Shown here piece after piece: positions 1-9,017 of a stretch of 64,000 nt of DNA. Under the pieces are notes generated by a model. The model worked only from the letters and a program-made list of their open reading frames with translations, searched no databases and was not told the origin of the DNA. Source of the stretch: QZKY01 sp963666295 (GTDB lineage Bacteria; Pseudomonadota; Gammaproteobacteria; Burkholderiales; Burkholderiaceae_D); contig OY762707.1 in the NCBI GenBank assembly GCA_963666295.1, positions 1,116,001 to 1,180,000 of the forward strand, in the 5' to 3' direction. A program made the translations under genes and the position numbers. Positions within the stretch are counted from its first letter, which is position 1; the number at the start of each line of letters is the position of its first letter.

Positions 1-567
1 CGAACCGGCCGCCTGACCGATGAAGACTGGCCACGTCTGACGCATGCCATTCAGAAAATGAACGATGCCCAAATGTTTATTGATGAAACGCCCGCTCTCA
101 CTTCACGCGACCTGCGCGGGCGCGCACGCCGACTGGCGCGTCAGTGCGGGCGACTTGGCCTGATCATCGTCGATTACCTGCAACTGATGTCTCCCAATAG
201 CACTGGGGAAAATCGCGCCACCGAGATTTCCGAGATTTCACGCGACCTGAAGGCGCTGGCAAAAGAATTGAGCTGTCCGGTCATTGCGCTTTCCCAGTTG
301 AACCGCTCGGTTGAACAACGCCCGAACAAGCGCCCGGTCATGTCGGACATTCGCGAATCCGGCGCCATCGAGCAAGATGCGGACGTGATCCTTTTCATCT
401 ATCGTGATGAGGTCTACAATCCTGATTCACCCGATAAAGGTTCGGCTGAAATCATTATCGGCAAGCAGCGTAACGGCCCCATCGGAACGGTGCGACTGAC
501 CTTCGCAGGCCAATACACGAAATTCGACAATTACGCCTCCGGCGGTGACATGCACGGTGGTTATTAA
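1..567 (+). CDS. dnaB: Replicative DNA helicase DnaB, C-terminal part
   Basis: Open at the window edge, so only the last 188 residues are seen. They form the C-terminal half of the RecA-like ATPase domain of the hexameric helicase that unwinds DNA at the replication fork. Visible marks are the Walker B strand LIIVDYLQLM, the H3 segment with LSQLNRSVEQRP, and the late DNA-binding and arginine-finger region around RESGAIEQDADVILFIYRDE. The tail has the usual KQRNGPIG and FDN elements. The gene ends 45 bases before the phosphate-uptake pair. I see no intein or frameshift in this part. Confidence 0.95.
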   Translation, partial: RTGRLTDEDWPRLTHAIQKMNDAQMFIDETPALTSRDLRGRARRLARQCGRLGLIIVDYLQLMSPNSTGENRATEISEISRDLKALAKELSCPVIALSQLNRSVEQRPNKRPVMSDIRESGAIEQDADVILFIYRDEVYNPDSPDKGSAEIIIGKQRNGPIGTVRLTFAGQYTKFDNYASGGDMHGGY

Positions 568-612
568 ATATCCAATATACCCATCCCGTAATAACTTTCT
601 CAGGAAACAAAC

Positions 613-1239
613 ATGTTTGGAAGACTGATGCCTCAAGAGGGGCAATTTTTTGAAATGTTTAATGAGCATGCTGCGTTGTGCGTACGAGGCGCCAATGAAT
701 TGCTGGCCATAATGACGGATTTCAAGGATTTTGATTCACGGAAAAATGCGATTGATGAAATCGAACGAGAAGCGGATCAAATTACGAGCAAAACGGTCAA
801 GTTGCTTCACAAAACCTTCATCACGCCGATTGATCGTGATGACATTCACCATCTGATCACCCGCATGGATGACATCATTGATCTGATAGAAGATGTTGCC
901 CTAACCGTTTCCTTGTACGACATTCAACAACCAACAACGGATGCACTGCGCTTTGCTGAATTAATTTTGGCGTGCACACTGAAGGTTCAGGAAGCAGTTG
1001 GACTGATGTCTAACATGAAAAACGCCAGCATAATCACGGATGTCTGCTACGAAATCGACCGCCTCGAAACGGATGCAGACCATGTCATGCATGCCGCTCT
1101 TTCGCGCCTTTTCCGGGAAGAGCCGGACGTTCGCAATCTCATCAAACTTAAAACGCTTTACGAATATATGGAGCTGGCCACGGACAAATGCGAGGAAGTG
1201 GCTGACATCATTGAGGGTATCGTTGTTGAAAATGCCTGA
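613..1239 (+). CDS. DUF47 / PhoU-like protein, partner of PiT transporter
   Basis: A 208-residue, mostly helical cytoplasmic protein of the DUF47 (TIGR00153, PhoU-like) family. The early segment DEIEREADQITSK and the acidic stretch IDRDDIHHLITRMDDIIDLIED are typical; acidic residues in this family are thought to bind metal. It is encoded 39 bases before a PiT-type phosphate permease, the standard arrangement, and such proteins are believed to modulate the permease. A purine-rich AGGAAA lies just before the ATG. The exact biochemical role is not established for the family. Confidence 0.9.
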   Translation: MFGRLMPQEGQFFEMFNEHAALCVRGANELLAIMTDFKDFDSRKNAIDEIEREADQITSKTVKLLHKTFITPIDRDDIHHLITRMDDIIDLIEDVALTVSLYDIQQPTTDALRFAELILACTLKVQEAVGLMSNMKNASIITDVCYEIDRLETDADHVMHAALSRLFREEPDVRNLIKLKTLYEYMELATDKCEEVADIIEGIVVENA

Positions 1240-1278
1240 AGAGTTGAACAAGCACCTTTTTAAAGAAAATTCGGGCTC

Positions 1279-2286
1279 ATGGAAACCTTAAAATTTAGCT
1301 TTTACATTCTAGTCTCATTAATTGCGCTGGCCCTCATTTTTGACTTCATGAACGGCTTTCATGACGCGGCAAATGCAATTGCAACGGTCGTCTCAACGGG
1401 TGTTCTGAAACCACATCACGCTGTTGCGATGGCCGCCTTTTTTAATGTCGTTGCGGTTGCCGTATTCCAGCTACATGTCGCGACCACCATCGGCAAGGGC
1501 ACCATTGACCCCGCCATCGTTGATCACTACGTCATTTTTGGCGCCCTAGTCGGCGCAATTTCGTGGAATGTTCTGACTTGGTATTATGGCATTCCTTCAT
1601 CCTCCTCCCACGCCCTGATTGGCGGCCTGGTAGGAGCTGGCGTTGCCAAGGCCGGCGCAGGCTCACTGGTCGCAAGCGGACTGATTAAAACGATTGTTTT
1701 CATCGTTCTTTCTCCATTACTCGGCTATTTGCTGGGCGCCTTAATCATGGTTGTCGTCTCGTGGGCCTTTGTGCGCGCCACACCGAGGAACGTCGATAAG
1801 TGGTTTCGTCGCATGCAACTGGTTTCTGCGTCCATGTACAGCCTGGGCCATGGCGGCAATGACGCTCAAAAAACCATGGGGATTATCTGGTTGCTGCTTA
1901 TTGCCAGTGGCTGCAGCTCTCCCGACGAGTCAATTCCCATGTGGGTCGTTTTCAGTTGCTATGCTGCGATTGGGCTGGGCACGCTGTTCGGTGGATGGCG
2001 CATTGTCAAAACAATGGGACAAAAAATTACCAAACTCAAGCCTGTCGGCGGTTTTTGTGCCGAGACAGGCGGTGCGATCACGCTCTTTCTTGCTACCTCG
2101 CTTGGCATTCCAGTCTCGTCCACGCATACCATTACTGGCTCAATTGTTGGCGTCGGCTCTGCCAAACGCCTCTCTGCCGTACGCTGGGGTGTCGCGGGCA
2201 ATATCGTCTGGGCATGGATATTTACCATTCCCGCCTCAGCCTTTATTTCGGCAATCGCATGGTGGATAGGCACAAAGATCCTTTAA
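1279..2286 (+). CDS. pit: PiT-family inorganic phosphate transporter
   Basis: A 335-residue inner-membrane protein of about ten hydrophobic segments. It carries both halves of the PiT signature: GFHDAANAIATVVSTG near residue 25 and GHGGNDAQKTMG near residue 190. The motifs PSSSSHALIGG and PVSSTHTITGSIVG also appear in each half, so the internal duplication of the family is visible. PiT proteins import phosphate, usually as a metal–phosphate complex, with the proton gradient. It forms a pair with the DUF47 gene upstream. Its last 28 bases overlap the start of lipB in another frame. Confidence 0.93.
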   Translation: METLKFSFYILVSLIALALIFDFMNGFHDAANAIATVVSTGVLKPHHAVAMAAFFNVVAVAVFQLHVATTIGKGTIDPAIVDHYVIFGALVGAISWNVLTWYYGIPSSSSHALIGGLVGAGVAKAGAGSLVASGLIKTIVFIVLSPLLGYLLGALIMVVVSWAFVRATPRNVDKWFRRMQLVSASMYSLGHGGNDAQKTMGIIWLLLIASGCSSPDESIPMWVVFSCYAAIGLGTLFGGWRIVKTMGQKITKLKPVGGFCAETGGAITLFLATSLGIPVSSTHTITGSIVGVGSAKRLSAVRWGVAGNIVWAWIFTIPASAFISAIAWWIGTKIL

Positions 2287-2945
2287 CGAAAAATCCTGTA
2301 CCGATAATTCGGCAAATAGGGCGCGCTGACTACGAAAGCGTCTATGAGGCAATGCGCGCCTTTACGGACCGACGCACCACAGAAACGCCAGATGAAATCT
2401 GGCTAGTCGAACATAATCCCGTCTTCACGCTCGGCTTGGCTGCTGATCCCGCACACGTGCTGGATCGGCATGACATCCCCATTATTCAGACAGACCGGGG
2501 CGGCGAAGTTACTTATCATGCCCCCGGCCAGATTGTTGCGTATCTGCTGTTTGATTTGCGCCGCCAGCGACAAGATGGCAAAAAATACGTCCGGGAATTC
2601 GTGCATCTGATTGAACAAGCCGTCATCGACACATTGTCCCGGTATGGCGTGCTCGGCAAACGTCAAACCGGGGCACCTGGCATTTATATTACCGAACACC
2701 CTGAACAGCATTTGAATGGCGCCAAGATCGCTGCATTAGGCCTGAAGGTGCGCACAAACGGCTGCACCTATCATGGCGTATCATTGAACATCGACATGGA
2801 TCTGGCGCCGTTTGGCTGGATCAACCCGTGCGGCTTTAAAAATCTGCCTGTTGTTGACCTCAGGAAACTCGGTGCCAACACGACAATGGAGCAAGTGCGG
2901 CAGACACTTGCGGAAGAATTGCAGATAAAACTGGCGGCAGCATGA
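2259..2945 (+). CDS. lipB: Octanoyltransferase LipB
   Basis: Moves the octanoyl group from acyl carrier protein to lipoyl domains, the first step of lipoate synthesis. The 228-residue product shows the substrate motif GGEVTYHAPGQ, the catalytic lysine in AKIAALG and the catalytic cysteine in INPCGF. The open frame extends back to about 1941, but that part lies over the phosphate transporter and is not LipB-like. ATG 2259 (or GTG 2262) gives a length close to the usual 210–230. It overlaps pit by 28 bases and lipA by four (ATGA), so translation is probably coupled to lipA. Confidence 0.93.
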   Translation: MVDRHKDPLTKNPVPIIRQIGRADYESVYEAMRAFTDRRTTETPDEIWLVEHNPVFTLGLAADPAHVLDRHDIPIIQTDRGGEVTYHAPGQIVAYLLFDLRRQRQDGKKYVREFVHLIEQAVIDTLSRYGVLGKRQTGAPGIYITEHPEQHLNGAKIAALGLKVRTNGCTYHGVSLNIDMDLAPFGWINPCGFKNLPVVDLRKLGANTTMEQVRQTLAEELQIKLAAA

Positions 2946-3892
2946 ACACAAAAAAAAACGCATCCGACAAACAGAAAGGCGCACAAAAAACCGCGCGCAT
3001 TCCGATCAAGATCGAACCCGCTGAAAGACTGCCCAAGCCGGACTGGATTCGCGTGCGCGCCGGCTCACCTTCCACGCGCTTTTATGAAATCAAGGATATA
3101 TTGCGCGCCGGGAATTTTGTGACGGTTTGCGAAGAAGCCGGCTGCCCCAATATCGGCGAGTGCTTTGGCAAAGGCACTGCCACCTTCATGATCATGGGCG
3201 ACAAATGCACGCGGCGCTGTCCGTTTTGCGACGTGGCACATGGCCGGCCCGACCCGCTGGATCATGAGGAACCGGCCAGGCTGGCCGGTACAATTGCAAC
3301 ACTCAAGCTCAATTACGTCGTCATCACATCCGTGGATCGTGATGATTTGCGCGATGGTGGCGCCGCGCATTATGCAGAGTGCATTCGCCAAATCCGACAG
3401 CGCTCGCCTCGAACGCGTATCGAAATACTGACGCCGGACTTTCGCGGACGCATGGGAAAAGCCCTGGACGTTCTGGCAGACGCACCACCGGACGTGATGA
3501 ACCATAACCTGGAAACCGTGCCACGCTTGTACCGCGCCGCGCGCCCCGGCGCCGACTACGAACATTCCCTCTGCTTTCTTGAACAATATCAGGCCCGTCG
3601 GCCGGAAGTACCAACCAAATCCGGGCTGATGTTGGGACTGGGCGAAACTGACGAAGAAATCATGCAAGTTATGCAGGATTTGAGAAAACGCAAAGTCTCC
3701 ATGTTGACAATAGGGCAGTATCTAATGCCGTCGGAAAATCATTTACCCGTGCGACGATACGTGCATCCTGATACTTTCAAGACCTTTGAGGAAGCCGCTT
3801 ATCGCATGGGGTTTTCCCACGCTGCTGTTGGTCCTTTGGTTCGCTCCAGTTACCACGCCGATCAGCAGGCAAGCAAAGCAGGTATAAGCTGA
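2942..3892 (+). CDS. lipA: Lipoyl synthase LipA
   Basis: Radical-SAM enzyme that inserts two sulfurs into the protein-bound octanoyl chain. The auxiliary cluster motif CEEAGCPNIGEC (Cys-x4-Cys-x5-Cys) and the radical-SAM motif CTRRCPFC (Cys-x3-Cys-x2-Cys) are intact. So is the C-terminal RSSYHA, whose serine ligates the auxiliary cluster. Length is 316 residues, normal for the family. The start overlaps the lipB stop by four bases. A lysine-rich N-terminal tail of about 15 residues precedes the conserved part. Confidence 0.96.
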   Translation: MNTKKNASDKQKGAQKTARIPIKIEPAERLPKPDWIRVRAGSPSTRFYEIKDILRAGNFVTVCEEAGCPNIGECFGKGTATFMIMGDKCTRRCPFCDVAHGRPDPLDHEEPARLAGTIATLKLNYVVITSVDRDDLRDGGAAHYAECIRQIRQRSPRTRIEILTPDFRGRMGKALDVLADAPPDVMNHNLETVPRLYRAARPGADYEHSLCFLEQYQARRPEVPTKSGLMLGLGETDEEIMQVMQDLRKRKVSMLTIGQYLMPSENHLPVRRYVHPDTFKTFEEAAYRMGFSHAAVGPLVRSSYHADQQASKAGIS

Positions 3893-3973
3893 CACGCTTT
3901 TCATCATGACAGCAAGTGTGCGGCCATGGTAACAACCCGGCAACGTCGCAGACAAATACAACAAATCGACTGC

Positions 3974-5794
3974 ATGATAGCCTACACAACAAGCATTGCT
4001 CTGGATGAGCATTACATCACCGGGCTCGCCGATATCGACGCCCAACATCTTCACCTATCTGGCCTCGTCCACCAACTCCACGCGCATTGCACAAACTGCG
4101 CGCCGCAAGACCACTTGCTCCACACCCTCAGCGAACTAAAAAATTACACAGCCTTCCATTTCAAAAATGAGGAAGAGCTGCTCGACAATTACGCCGTCAA
4201 TCCGGTTAATAAAGCATTGCATATTCAGGCTCACCGGGATTTCATCGACCTCTTTGAGCGCCTCTGCACCATGGCCGACACCCACCCTGAAATGGTCGCT
4301 GCCCTGTTACTGGCCTATTGCACGCAATGGCGCATGGATCACATGACCACGCTGGATCGCATCATGGCCGCCGAAATTTTAAGTTCGCAATCGGGCGAAA
4401 CGCCTGAAAGCATGGCCGGAATGCATCACGTTCAACCTAATCAGCGCGACAATGCCGTCACACCCATTTACCGCTATCTCAACAACCACGCATTAAGCCT
4501 GCTGGAGGAAAATATCAGATTGCGCACCATCGCTGATCACGCCCACAGCTGGGAATACTGGGAAGGTTTGCAGGGCGAAATCATTTACATGTCTCCCGCC
4601 TGTGAACGCATAACGGGTTATCCACCGGCAAAATTCATGCAAGACCCCGACTTGCTTTATCGCCTCGTTCACCCTGAGGACCGCGCGGCACTGAAAGCAC
4701 ATCAGCACGATTTCCGCCTGACGGCAGACAATTACGAAAATGAACTGGAAATTAGAATCGTCAGGCCTGACGGCGACATCCGCTGGATATTGCATTCCTG
4801 TCGCGCCATGCACAACGCGCAAGGCCAACTCATTGGCCGACATGCAAGTAATCGTGAAAACACCGCTCGCCACGCAGGAAGTGACATGATGTTACTGGTC
4901 GCCTCCGTTTTCGATGCCGTCAATGAAGCGGTCGTTCTAACGGATGAAGATGGCCGCATCATATTGGCCAACGCCTCCTTCACAAAAATAACGGAATACC
5001 AACCGCAAGAAATCGTGGGGCAATTGCCAAACTTTCTGGCGGCACGAAAAAAATCGCCTGAAGCCTTGCTGGAATCATGGCAAACCAGAACGGGCACCGG
5101 TCGATGGGAAGCTGAAACAACTTATCGGCGCAAAAACGGCGAAACGTATATCGCAGCAACCAGTATCGATTGCGTGCGCGATGAAACCGGACAAATCACC
5201 AACTTCCTGCTTGTCTTTTCAGACATCAGCGACAAAAAAGCCAGCGAAAGAAAATTGCACTATCTGGCGCACTACGATCAACTAACCGGCCTGCCCAACT
5301 GGGTATTGTTCAATGACCGCCTGCGACAAGCCCTCTCTTCTGCAAAACGAAGCCATCAAATGATCGCTTTGATGTTCATTGATATTGATCACTTCAAGAC
5401 AACCAAAGACCAGATCGGACATGAAAAAAGTGACCTGCTGGTTCAAGAGCTGGCCAAACGCATTTTGCGCTGCATTCGAGATTCAGATACGGCGGCACGT
5501 ATCGGCAACGACGAATTTTCGGTGCTGTTGAATAGAATTAAGGAGGTGACCGTCATCTCCAACGTTGCAGACCAGATACTGGCATCTGCCAAAGAACCTT
5601 TCACCTTGAAAGAGGAGAGCATTCATATTTCGGTCAGCATTGGCATTGCCGTCTATCCGGAACACGGCGTCACTGCCGAAGAACTGATGCGGCATGCCGA
5701 TCTGGCCACCTACCAGGCCAAGCAATCGGGCGGTTTCACCGCCGCGCTTTACAGCAACATGAATGACTGGGAAAAACAGATGACCCTCTGGTAA
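3974..5794 (+). CDS. Hemerythrin–PAS–PAS–GGDEF sensor protein with degenerate GGDEF
   Basis: A 606-residue soluble protein. Residues about 1–135 are a bacteriohemerythrin domain with di-iron ligands IDAQH, FHFKNEE, HIQAH and HMTTLD all present, so it should bind oxygen or sense redox state. Two PAS domains follow (about 180–290 and 300–425), then a GGDEF domain (about 430–600). The signature reads GNDEF near residue 511, and other conserved positions are changed (PNWVLF, KTTKDQIGH, EKSD). The c-di-GMP inhibitory site RDSD is kept. There is no EAL domain. The frame opens earlier at 3926, but ATG 3974 starts just before the hemerythrin fold. Probably a c-di-GMP sensor or effector; cyclase activity is doubtful. 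Confidence 0.85.
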   Translation: MIAYTTSIALDEHYITGLADIDAQHLHLSGLVHQLHAHCTNCAPQDHLLHTLSELKNYTAFHFKNEEELLDNYAVNPVNKALHIQAHRDFIDLFERLCTMADTHPEMVAALLLAYCTQWRMDHMTTLDRIMAAEILSSQSGETPESMAGMHHVQPNQRDNAVTPIYRYLNNHALSLLEENIRLRTIADHAHSWEYWEGLQGEIIYMSPACERITGYPPAKFMQDPDLLYRLVHPEDRAALKAHQHDFRLTADNYENELEIRIVRPDGDIRWILHSCRAMHNAQGQLIGRHASNRENTARHAGSDMMLLVASVFDAVNEAVVLTDEDGRIILANASFTKITEYQPQEIVGQLPNFLAARKKSPEALLESWQTRTGTGRWEAETTYRRKNGETYIAATSIDCVRDETGQITNFLLVFSDISDKKASERKLHYLAHYDQLTGLPNWVLFNDRLRQALSSAKRSHQMIALMFIDIDHFKTTKDQIGHEKSDLLVQELAKRILRCIRDSDTAARIGNDEFSVLLNRIKEVTVISNVADQILASAKEPFTLKEESIHISVSIGIAVYPEHGVTAEELMRHADLATYQAKQSGGFTAALYSNMNDWEKQMTLW

Positions 5795-5810
5795 TGACAG
5801 GAGCCATCGC

Positions 5811-6551
5811 TTATTTCTGACTCTGTGAGGCACCGACCGGATTTGTCCGTTCCCTGCGCACCTTTGCCACCAAATCACTCATGACGGCCAGCGTCGCCTT
5901 GTAAGCATCTTCGACAGTATCAACGCCTGCACGATTGCTGGCAAGCGTTGCCGACGTCATGAAACGGCCGTCAATCGCAACAACCGGAATGGCATCAATT
6001 TTATAGGCCGCCTGCAAATGCTGAGCATTCATCGACTGTGACTGAACCCCGAAAGAGTTATACACCTGTTTGAATTCCACCAGATTTACGTTGTGCCGCG
6101 CCACAAAATCAAAGACTTTCTGGTCTGAATCCAGCGATTCACCCCTTTCCTGAACTGCAAAAAAAATCTTGGCTTGCAGTTCTTCATGCCGACCCATTGC
6201 CTTGAGCGCATAATACATGCGCTGCTGCATTCTGGTATTTTTCTGAAATGACACGGGCACACGCTTGAACACCACCCGATCCGCATTCTGCTCTGCCCAC
6301 CGCGAAAATAGCGGATCCACTGCGCGACAATGCGAGCAGAAATAGGCAAAAAACTCGATGACTTCGACCTTGTCTCCCGCTTCTGCCGACTGTGCAACAG
6401 AAAGGACTTCATACTGATCCGGCGCCAACTGGCCTTGCGAGATGACGGAGGGTGCTGGTGACTTGTCACCCGGAGATTTGTCTGATGACGGCGAACAGGC
6501 AGCCAGCAATCCCAACAGCAGCACAGCCAGCAAACGAAAGGCAACGGTCAT
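5811..6551 (-). CDS. DsbA-family thiol:disulfide oxidoreductase with lipobox
   Basis: A 246-residue exported thioredoxin-fold protein. The N-terminus has a hydrophobic run ending in LLAAC, a lipobox with Cys19, so the product is probably a lipoprotein anchored in the envelope. A Ser/Pro/Lys-rich linker follows. The active site is CSHC at about residues 72–75, in the context EVIEFFAYFCSHC typical of DsbA. The cis-proline loop is DAIPVVAIDG. The expected role is oxidation of cysteine pairs in exported proteins. It is the last gene of argS–SPOR–dsbA, nine bases after the SPOR gene. Ordinary DsbA proteins are soluble, so the lipobox is worth noting. Confidence 0.88.
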   Translation of the reverse strand: MTVAFRLLAVLLLGLLAACSPSSDKSPGDKSPAPSVISQGQLAPDQYEVLSVAQSAEAGDKVEVIEFFAYFCSHCRAVDPLFSRWAEQNADRVVFKRVPVSFQKNTRMQQRMYYALKAMGRHEELQAKIFFAVQERGESLDSDQKVFDFVARHNVNLVEFKQVYNSFGVQSQSMNAQHLQAAYKIDAIPVVAIDGRFMTSATLASNRAGVDTVEDAYKATLAVMSDLVAKVRRERTNPVGASQSQK

Positions 6552-6560
6552 GGCATCTCC

Positions 6561-7163
6561 TTACGGTTTCTTTTTGTCATTCTTGATCTCCAGCCTGATA
6601 ACAGAAGGCTTAAACCCGCTTTGTATCAACCTCAGACGTACCTGATTCATCTCGTCAACGTCTGTAAAAGGCCCCGTACGAACGCGATGCAAATTACCCT
6701 GCGCCGACCAACGTTCGGATACGCTGGCCTCCAGACCCATGAAGGCCAGTTGTGCACGCACGTTTTCCGCTTCGTCCTCATTCAAATACGCCCCCGCCTG
6801 CAAGAAATAACGCCATTCCTTTCTTTGCTTGGCTTCTGCGCCATCCTTCTCACCTGGCTGGGCTGCCCTGCTGTCCCTTTGGTTGGCGGCCTGTTCGGGC
6901 TTGCTATCTGATCTTGTATTGTCACCTTTTTCAGAAGTCACCTCGCCAGATCCGGTTTGCGCATACAAAGATTTGTTTGGATCAGGCAACGGTTTTGACG
7001 GATCGCGTTCGGGCGCCTTCTCGGTGTGACTGTATTTGCTCGTGACTTTTGACGCCGTCTTGGTGACGAACAATGCAACGACGATCGCAATGCCCAGCCC
7101 AAGAACAAGGCCAATAAAAATGCCGAGTAATAGCCCACCCGGTCTCGTCTTCTGTTTTGCCAT
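6561..7163 (-). CDS. SPOR-domain membrane protein
   Basis: A 200-residue protein with a short basic N-terminus (MAKQKTRPGG), one membrane segment (about residues 10–35), a charged, low-complexity linker rich in Lys, Asp and Ser, and a C-terminal SPOR domain (about 120–195). The SPOR part shows FLQAGAYLNEDEAENVRAQL and RVRTGPFTDVDEMNQV. SPOR domains bind denuded peptidoglycan at the septum, so a division-site role like FtsN is likely. The frame extends further upstream into argS; ATG 7163 places the membrane segment right after the start. It begins eight bases after the argS stop. Confidence 0.88.
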   Translation of the reverse strand: MAKQKTRPGGLLLGIFIGLVLGLGIAIVVALFVTKTASKVTSKYSHTEKAPERDPSKPLPDPNKSLYAQTGSGEVTSEKGDNTRSDSKPEQAANQRDSRAAQPGEKDGAEAKQRKEWRYFLQAGAYLNEDEAENVRAQLAFMGLEASVSERWSAQGNLHRVRTGPFTDVDEMNQVRLRLIQSGFKPSVIRLEIKNDKKKP

Positions 7164-7171
7164 TTTGAGTC

Positions 7172-8881
7172 TCACATTCTCTCTGGGGCCGACACGCCCA
7201 GTAAGGCAAGTCCATTTCGCAACACTTGTCTGGTTGCACACATCAAAGCCAAACGCGCCAGCTTGGTCGGTTCGTCCTCAACCAGCACGCGTTCTGCGTT
7301 GTAATATCCGTGCAGTTCTCCTGCCAACTCACGCAAATAGAATGCAACCTGATGCGGCCCCAATTCAGCCAGCGCACGCGCCAGCATTTCCGGATATTCT
7401 GCCAATTTAGCCAGTAAGGAAAATTCACGCTCAGTCGTCAGCACAGACATGTCCACCGTGTCCAGAATCGATTCATCCACTTCCGATTGTGACAACATGG
7501 AGCAAATACGCGCGTGTGCGTACTGGATGTAATAAACCGGATTTTCTTCGGAACGTGCCAGCGCGAGATCGACATCAAAAACAAACTCGGTATCGGCCTT
7601 GCGCGAAATCAGGAAAAAGCGCACGGCATCGCGACCGCGCACGGTTTTACCGCCGCCAGACCATTCGATCAGGTCACGCACCGTCACGTAAGAACCGGCA
7701 CGCTTGGAAATTTTCACTTCCGCACCGTCTTTCATCACGGTCACCATCTTGTGCAGCACATAATCGGGATACCCTGTCGGCACACCCACACCGGAGGCCT
7801 GCAAACCAGCGCGAACCCGCGCGATCGTGCCATGGTGGTCGCTACCCTGCACGTTGATCACCTTCTCAAACCCACGCTGCCATTTATTGATGTGATAAGC
7901 CACATCCGGCACGAAATAGGTATAGGTACCATCAGACTTGATCATGACGCGATCCTTGTCATCGCCATAATCCGTCGAGCGCAACCAGAGCGCGCCGCCG
8001 TCCTCAAAGGTCTTGCCTGCCTGGTTCAAGGCATCGACCGTCGCCGCCACCTTGCCGTCGCCATAAAGCGACGATTCGAGATAGTAATTGTCAAAGTTGA
8101 TGCCAAAGGCTTGCAGGTCAATGTCCTGCTCGTGACGCAAATAAGTGACGGCAAAATTGCGAATCGCGCCCAGATCTTCCACATCGCCGCTGGCGGTCAA
8201 CATCGCGCAATCGCGGGCATCCAGTGTTTTACCTGCCAGATAATCGGCAGCAATTTCGGCAATATATTCGCCGTTGTACGCTTCCTGCGGCCAATCTGCA
8301 TCACCCGGCTTCAGGCCGCGCGCGCGCGCTTGCACCGACAAAGCCAGATTGTTGATTTGAACACCGGCATCGTTATAGTAAAACTCGCGACAAACTTCAT
8401 AACCCTGCGACTCAAACAGCGCCGCCAGCGCATCACCCAGCGCACCCTGACGTCCATGCCCAACATGCAGTGGCCCGGTCGGGTTGGCTGAAACAAACTC
8501 GACCATAACCCGCTTACCGGCGCCCACATCGCTCCTGCCGTAATTTTCCGCCTTTCTCAAAATGTCGCGCACAACCGACTGCTTGGCGGCTGCGGGCATC
8601 CGAAAATTGATAAAGCCGGGGCCGGCAATTTCTGCCGCCTCAATCAGTTCATTTCGATCCGGGTTGGCCATGAGCGCCGCAACCACCGCTTGAGCCAATT
8701 CACGCGGATTCTTCCTGAGCGGCTTGGCAAGCTGCATCGCTATGTTGCAGGCGACATCCCCGTGGGACGGGTCACGCGGACGCTCCAGTAAAATGACTGG
8801 TTGCAAATCCGTTCCTTCCAGCAAAGGCGCTAGTGCAGCATCAATCAGGGCGGCAATCTGCTGTTTTTGTTGAGCAAGCAT
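7172..8881 (-). CDS. argS: Arginyl-tRNA synthetase
   Basis: Class I aminoacyl-tRNA synthetase that charges tRNA-Arg. In order it has the N-terminal tRNA-recognition domain, the HIGH-type motif as HVGHGRQGALGDAL near residue 130, the KMSKS equivalent as KISKRAGSYVTV, and the C-terminal DALR anticodon-binding domain ending GVSAPERM. The length of 569 residues is standard. ATG 8881 is preferred; a start at 8896 would add five unusual residues. First gene of the argS–SPOR–DsbA operon. No clear Shine–Dalgarno sequence is visible. Confidence 0.96.
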   Translation of the reverse strand: MLAQQKQQIAALIDAALAPLLEGTDLQPVILLERPRDPSHGDVACNIAMQLAKPLRKNPRELAQAVVAALMANPDRNELIEAAEIAGPGFINFRMPAAAKQSVVRDILRKAENYGRSDVGAGKRVMVEFVSANPTGPLHVGHGRQGALGDALAALFESQGYEVCREFYYNDAGVQINNLALSVQARARGLKPGDADWPQEAYNGEYIAEIAADYLAGKTLDARDCAMLTASGDVEDLGAIRNFAVTYLRHEQDIDLQAFGINFDNYYLESSLYGDGKVAATVDALNQAGKTFEDGGALWLRSTDYGDDKDRVMIKSDGTYTYFVPDVAYHINKWQRGFEKVINVQGSDHHGTIARVRAGLQASGVGVPTGYPDYVLHKMVTVMKDGAEVKISKRAGSYVTVRDLIEWSGGGKTVRGRDAVRFFLISRKADTEFVFDVDLALARSEENPVYYIQYAHARICSMLSQSEVDESILDTVDMSVLTTEREFSLLAKLAEYPEMLARALAELGPHQVAFYLRELAGELHGYYNAERVLVEDEPTKLARLALMCATRQVLRNGLALLGVSAPERM

Positions 8882-8914
8882 GAAGCAACAATCCAAAAAA
8901 TATCACAAGCGAAC

Positions 8915-8920
8915 ATTATA
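8915..8920 (-). promoter_or_regulatory. Possible -10 element for argS
   Basis: Read on the minus strand this is a perfect TATAAT, 34 bases before the chosen argS start. No good -35 hexamer lies 16–18 bases upstream, so the call is weak. Confidence 0.35.
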
Positions 8921-8966
8921 CTGTTTCGGCACTACTATGCCGCCTGATTGCCCTGGCGGCCAATGC

Positions 8967-8997
8967 AAAAAAGCCCTCACCACAAACTGGTGAGGGC
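8967..8997 (-). terminator. Rho-independent terminator after the Spy/CpxP-like gene
   Basis: Nine-base-pair perfect stem (8973–8981 with 8989–8997, GCCCTCACC/GGTGAGGGC) and a seven-base loop. On the minus strand it is followed by six T residues (8967–8972). It lies 20 bases after the stop of the gene ending at 9018. A shorter T run on the plus side makes it weakly bidirectional. Confidence 0.9.
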
Positions 8998-9017
8998 TTT
9001 GCCTGCTTGTCACAGGT

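Noticed and set aside
7514..8491. A 325-codon open frame on the plus strand inside argS
   Set aside because: It lies fully opposite the well-conserved argS, has no family motifs and reads as the complement of coding sequence.
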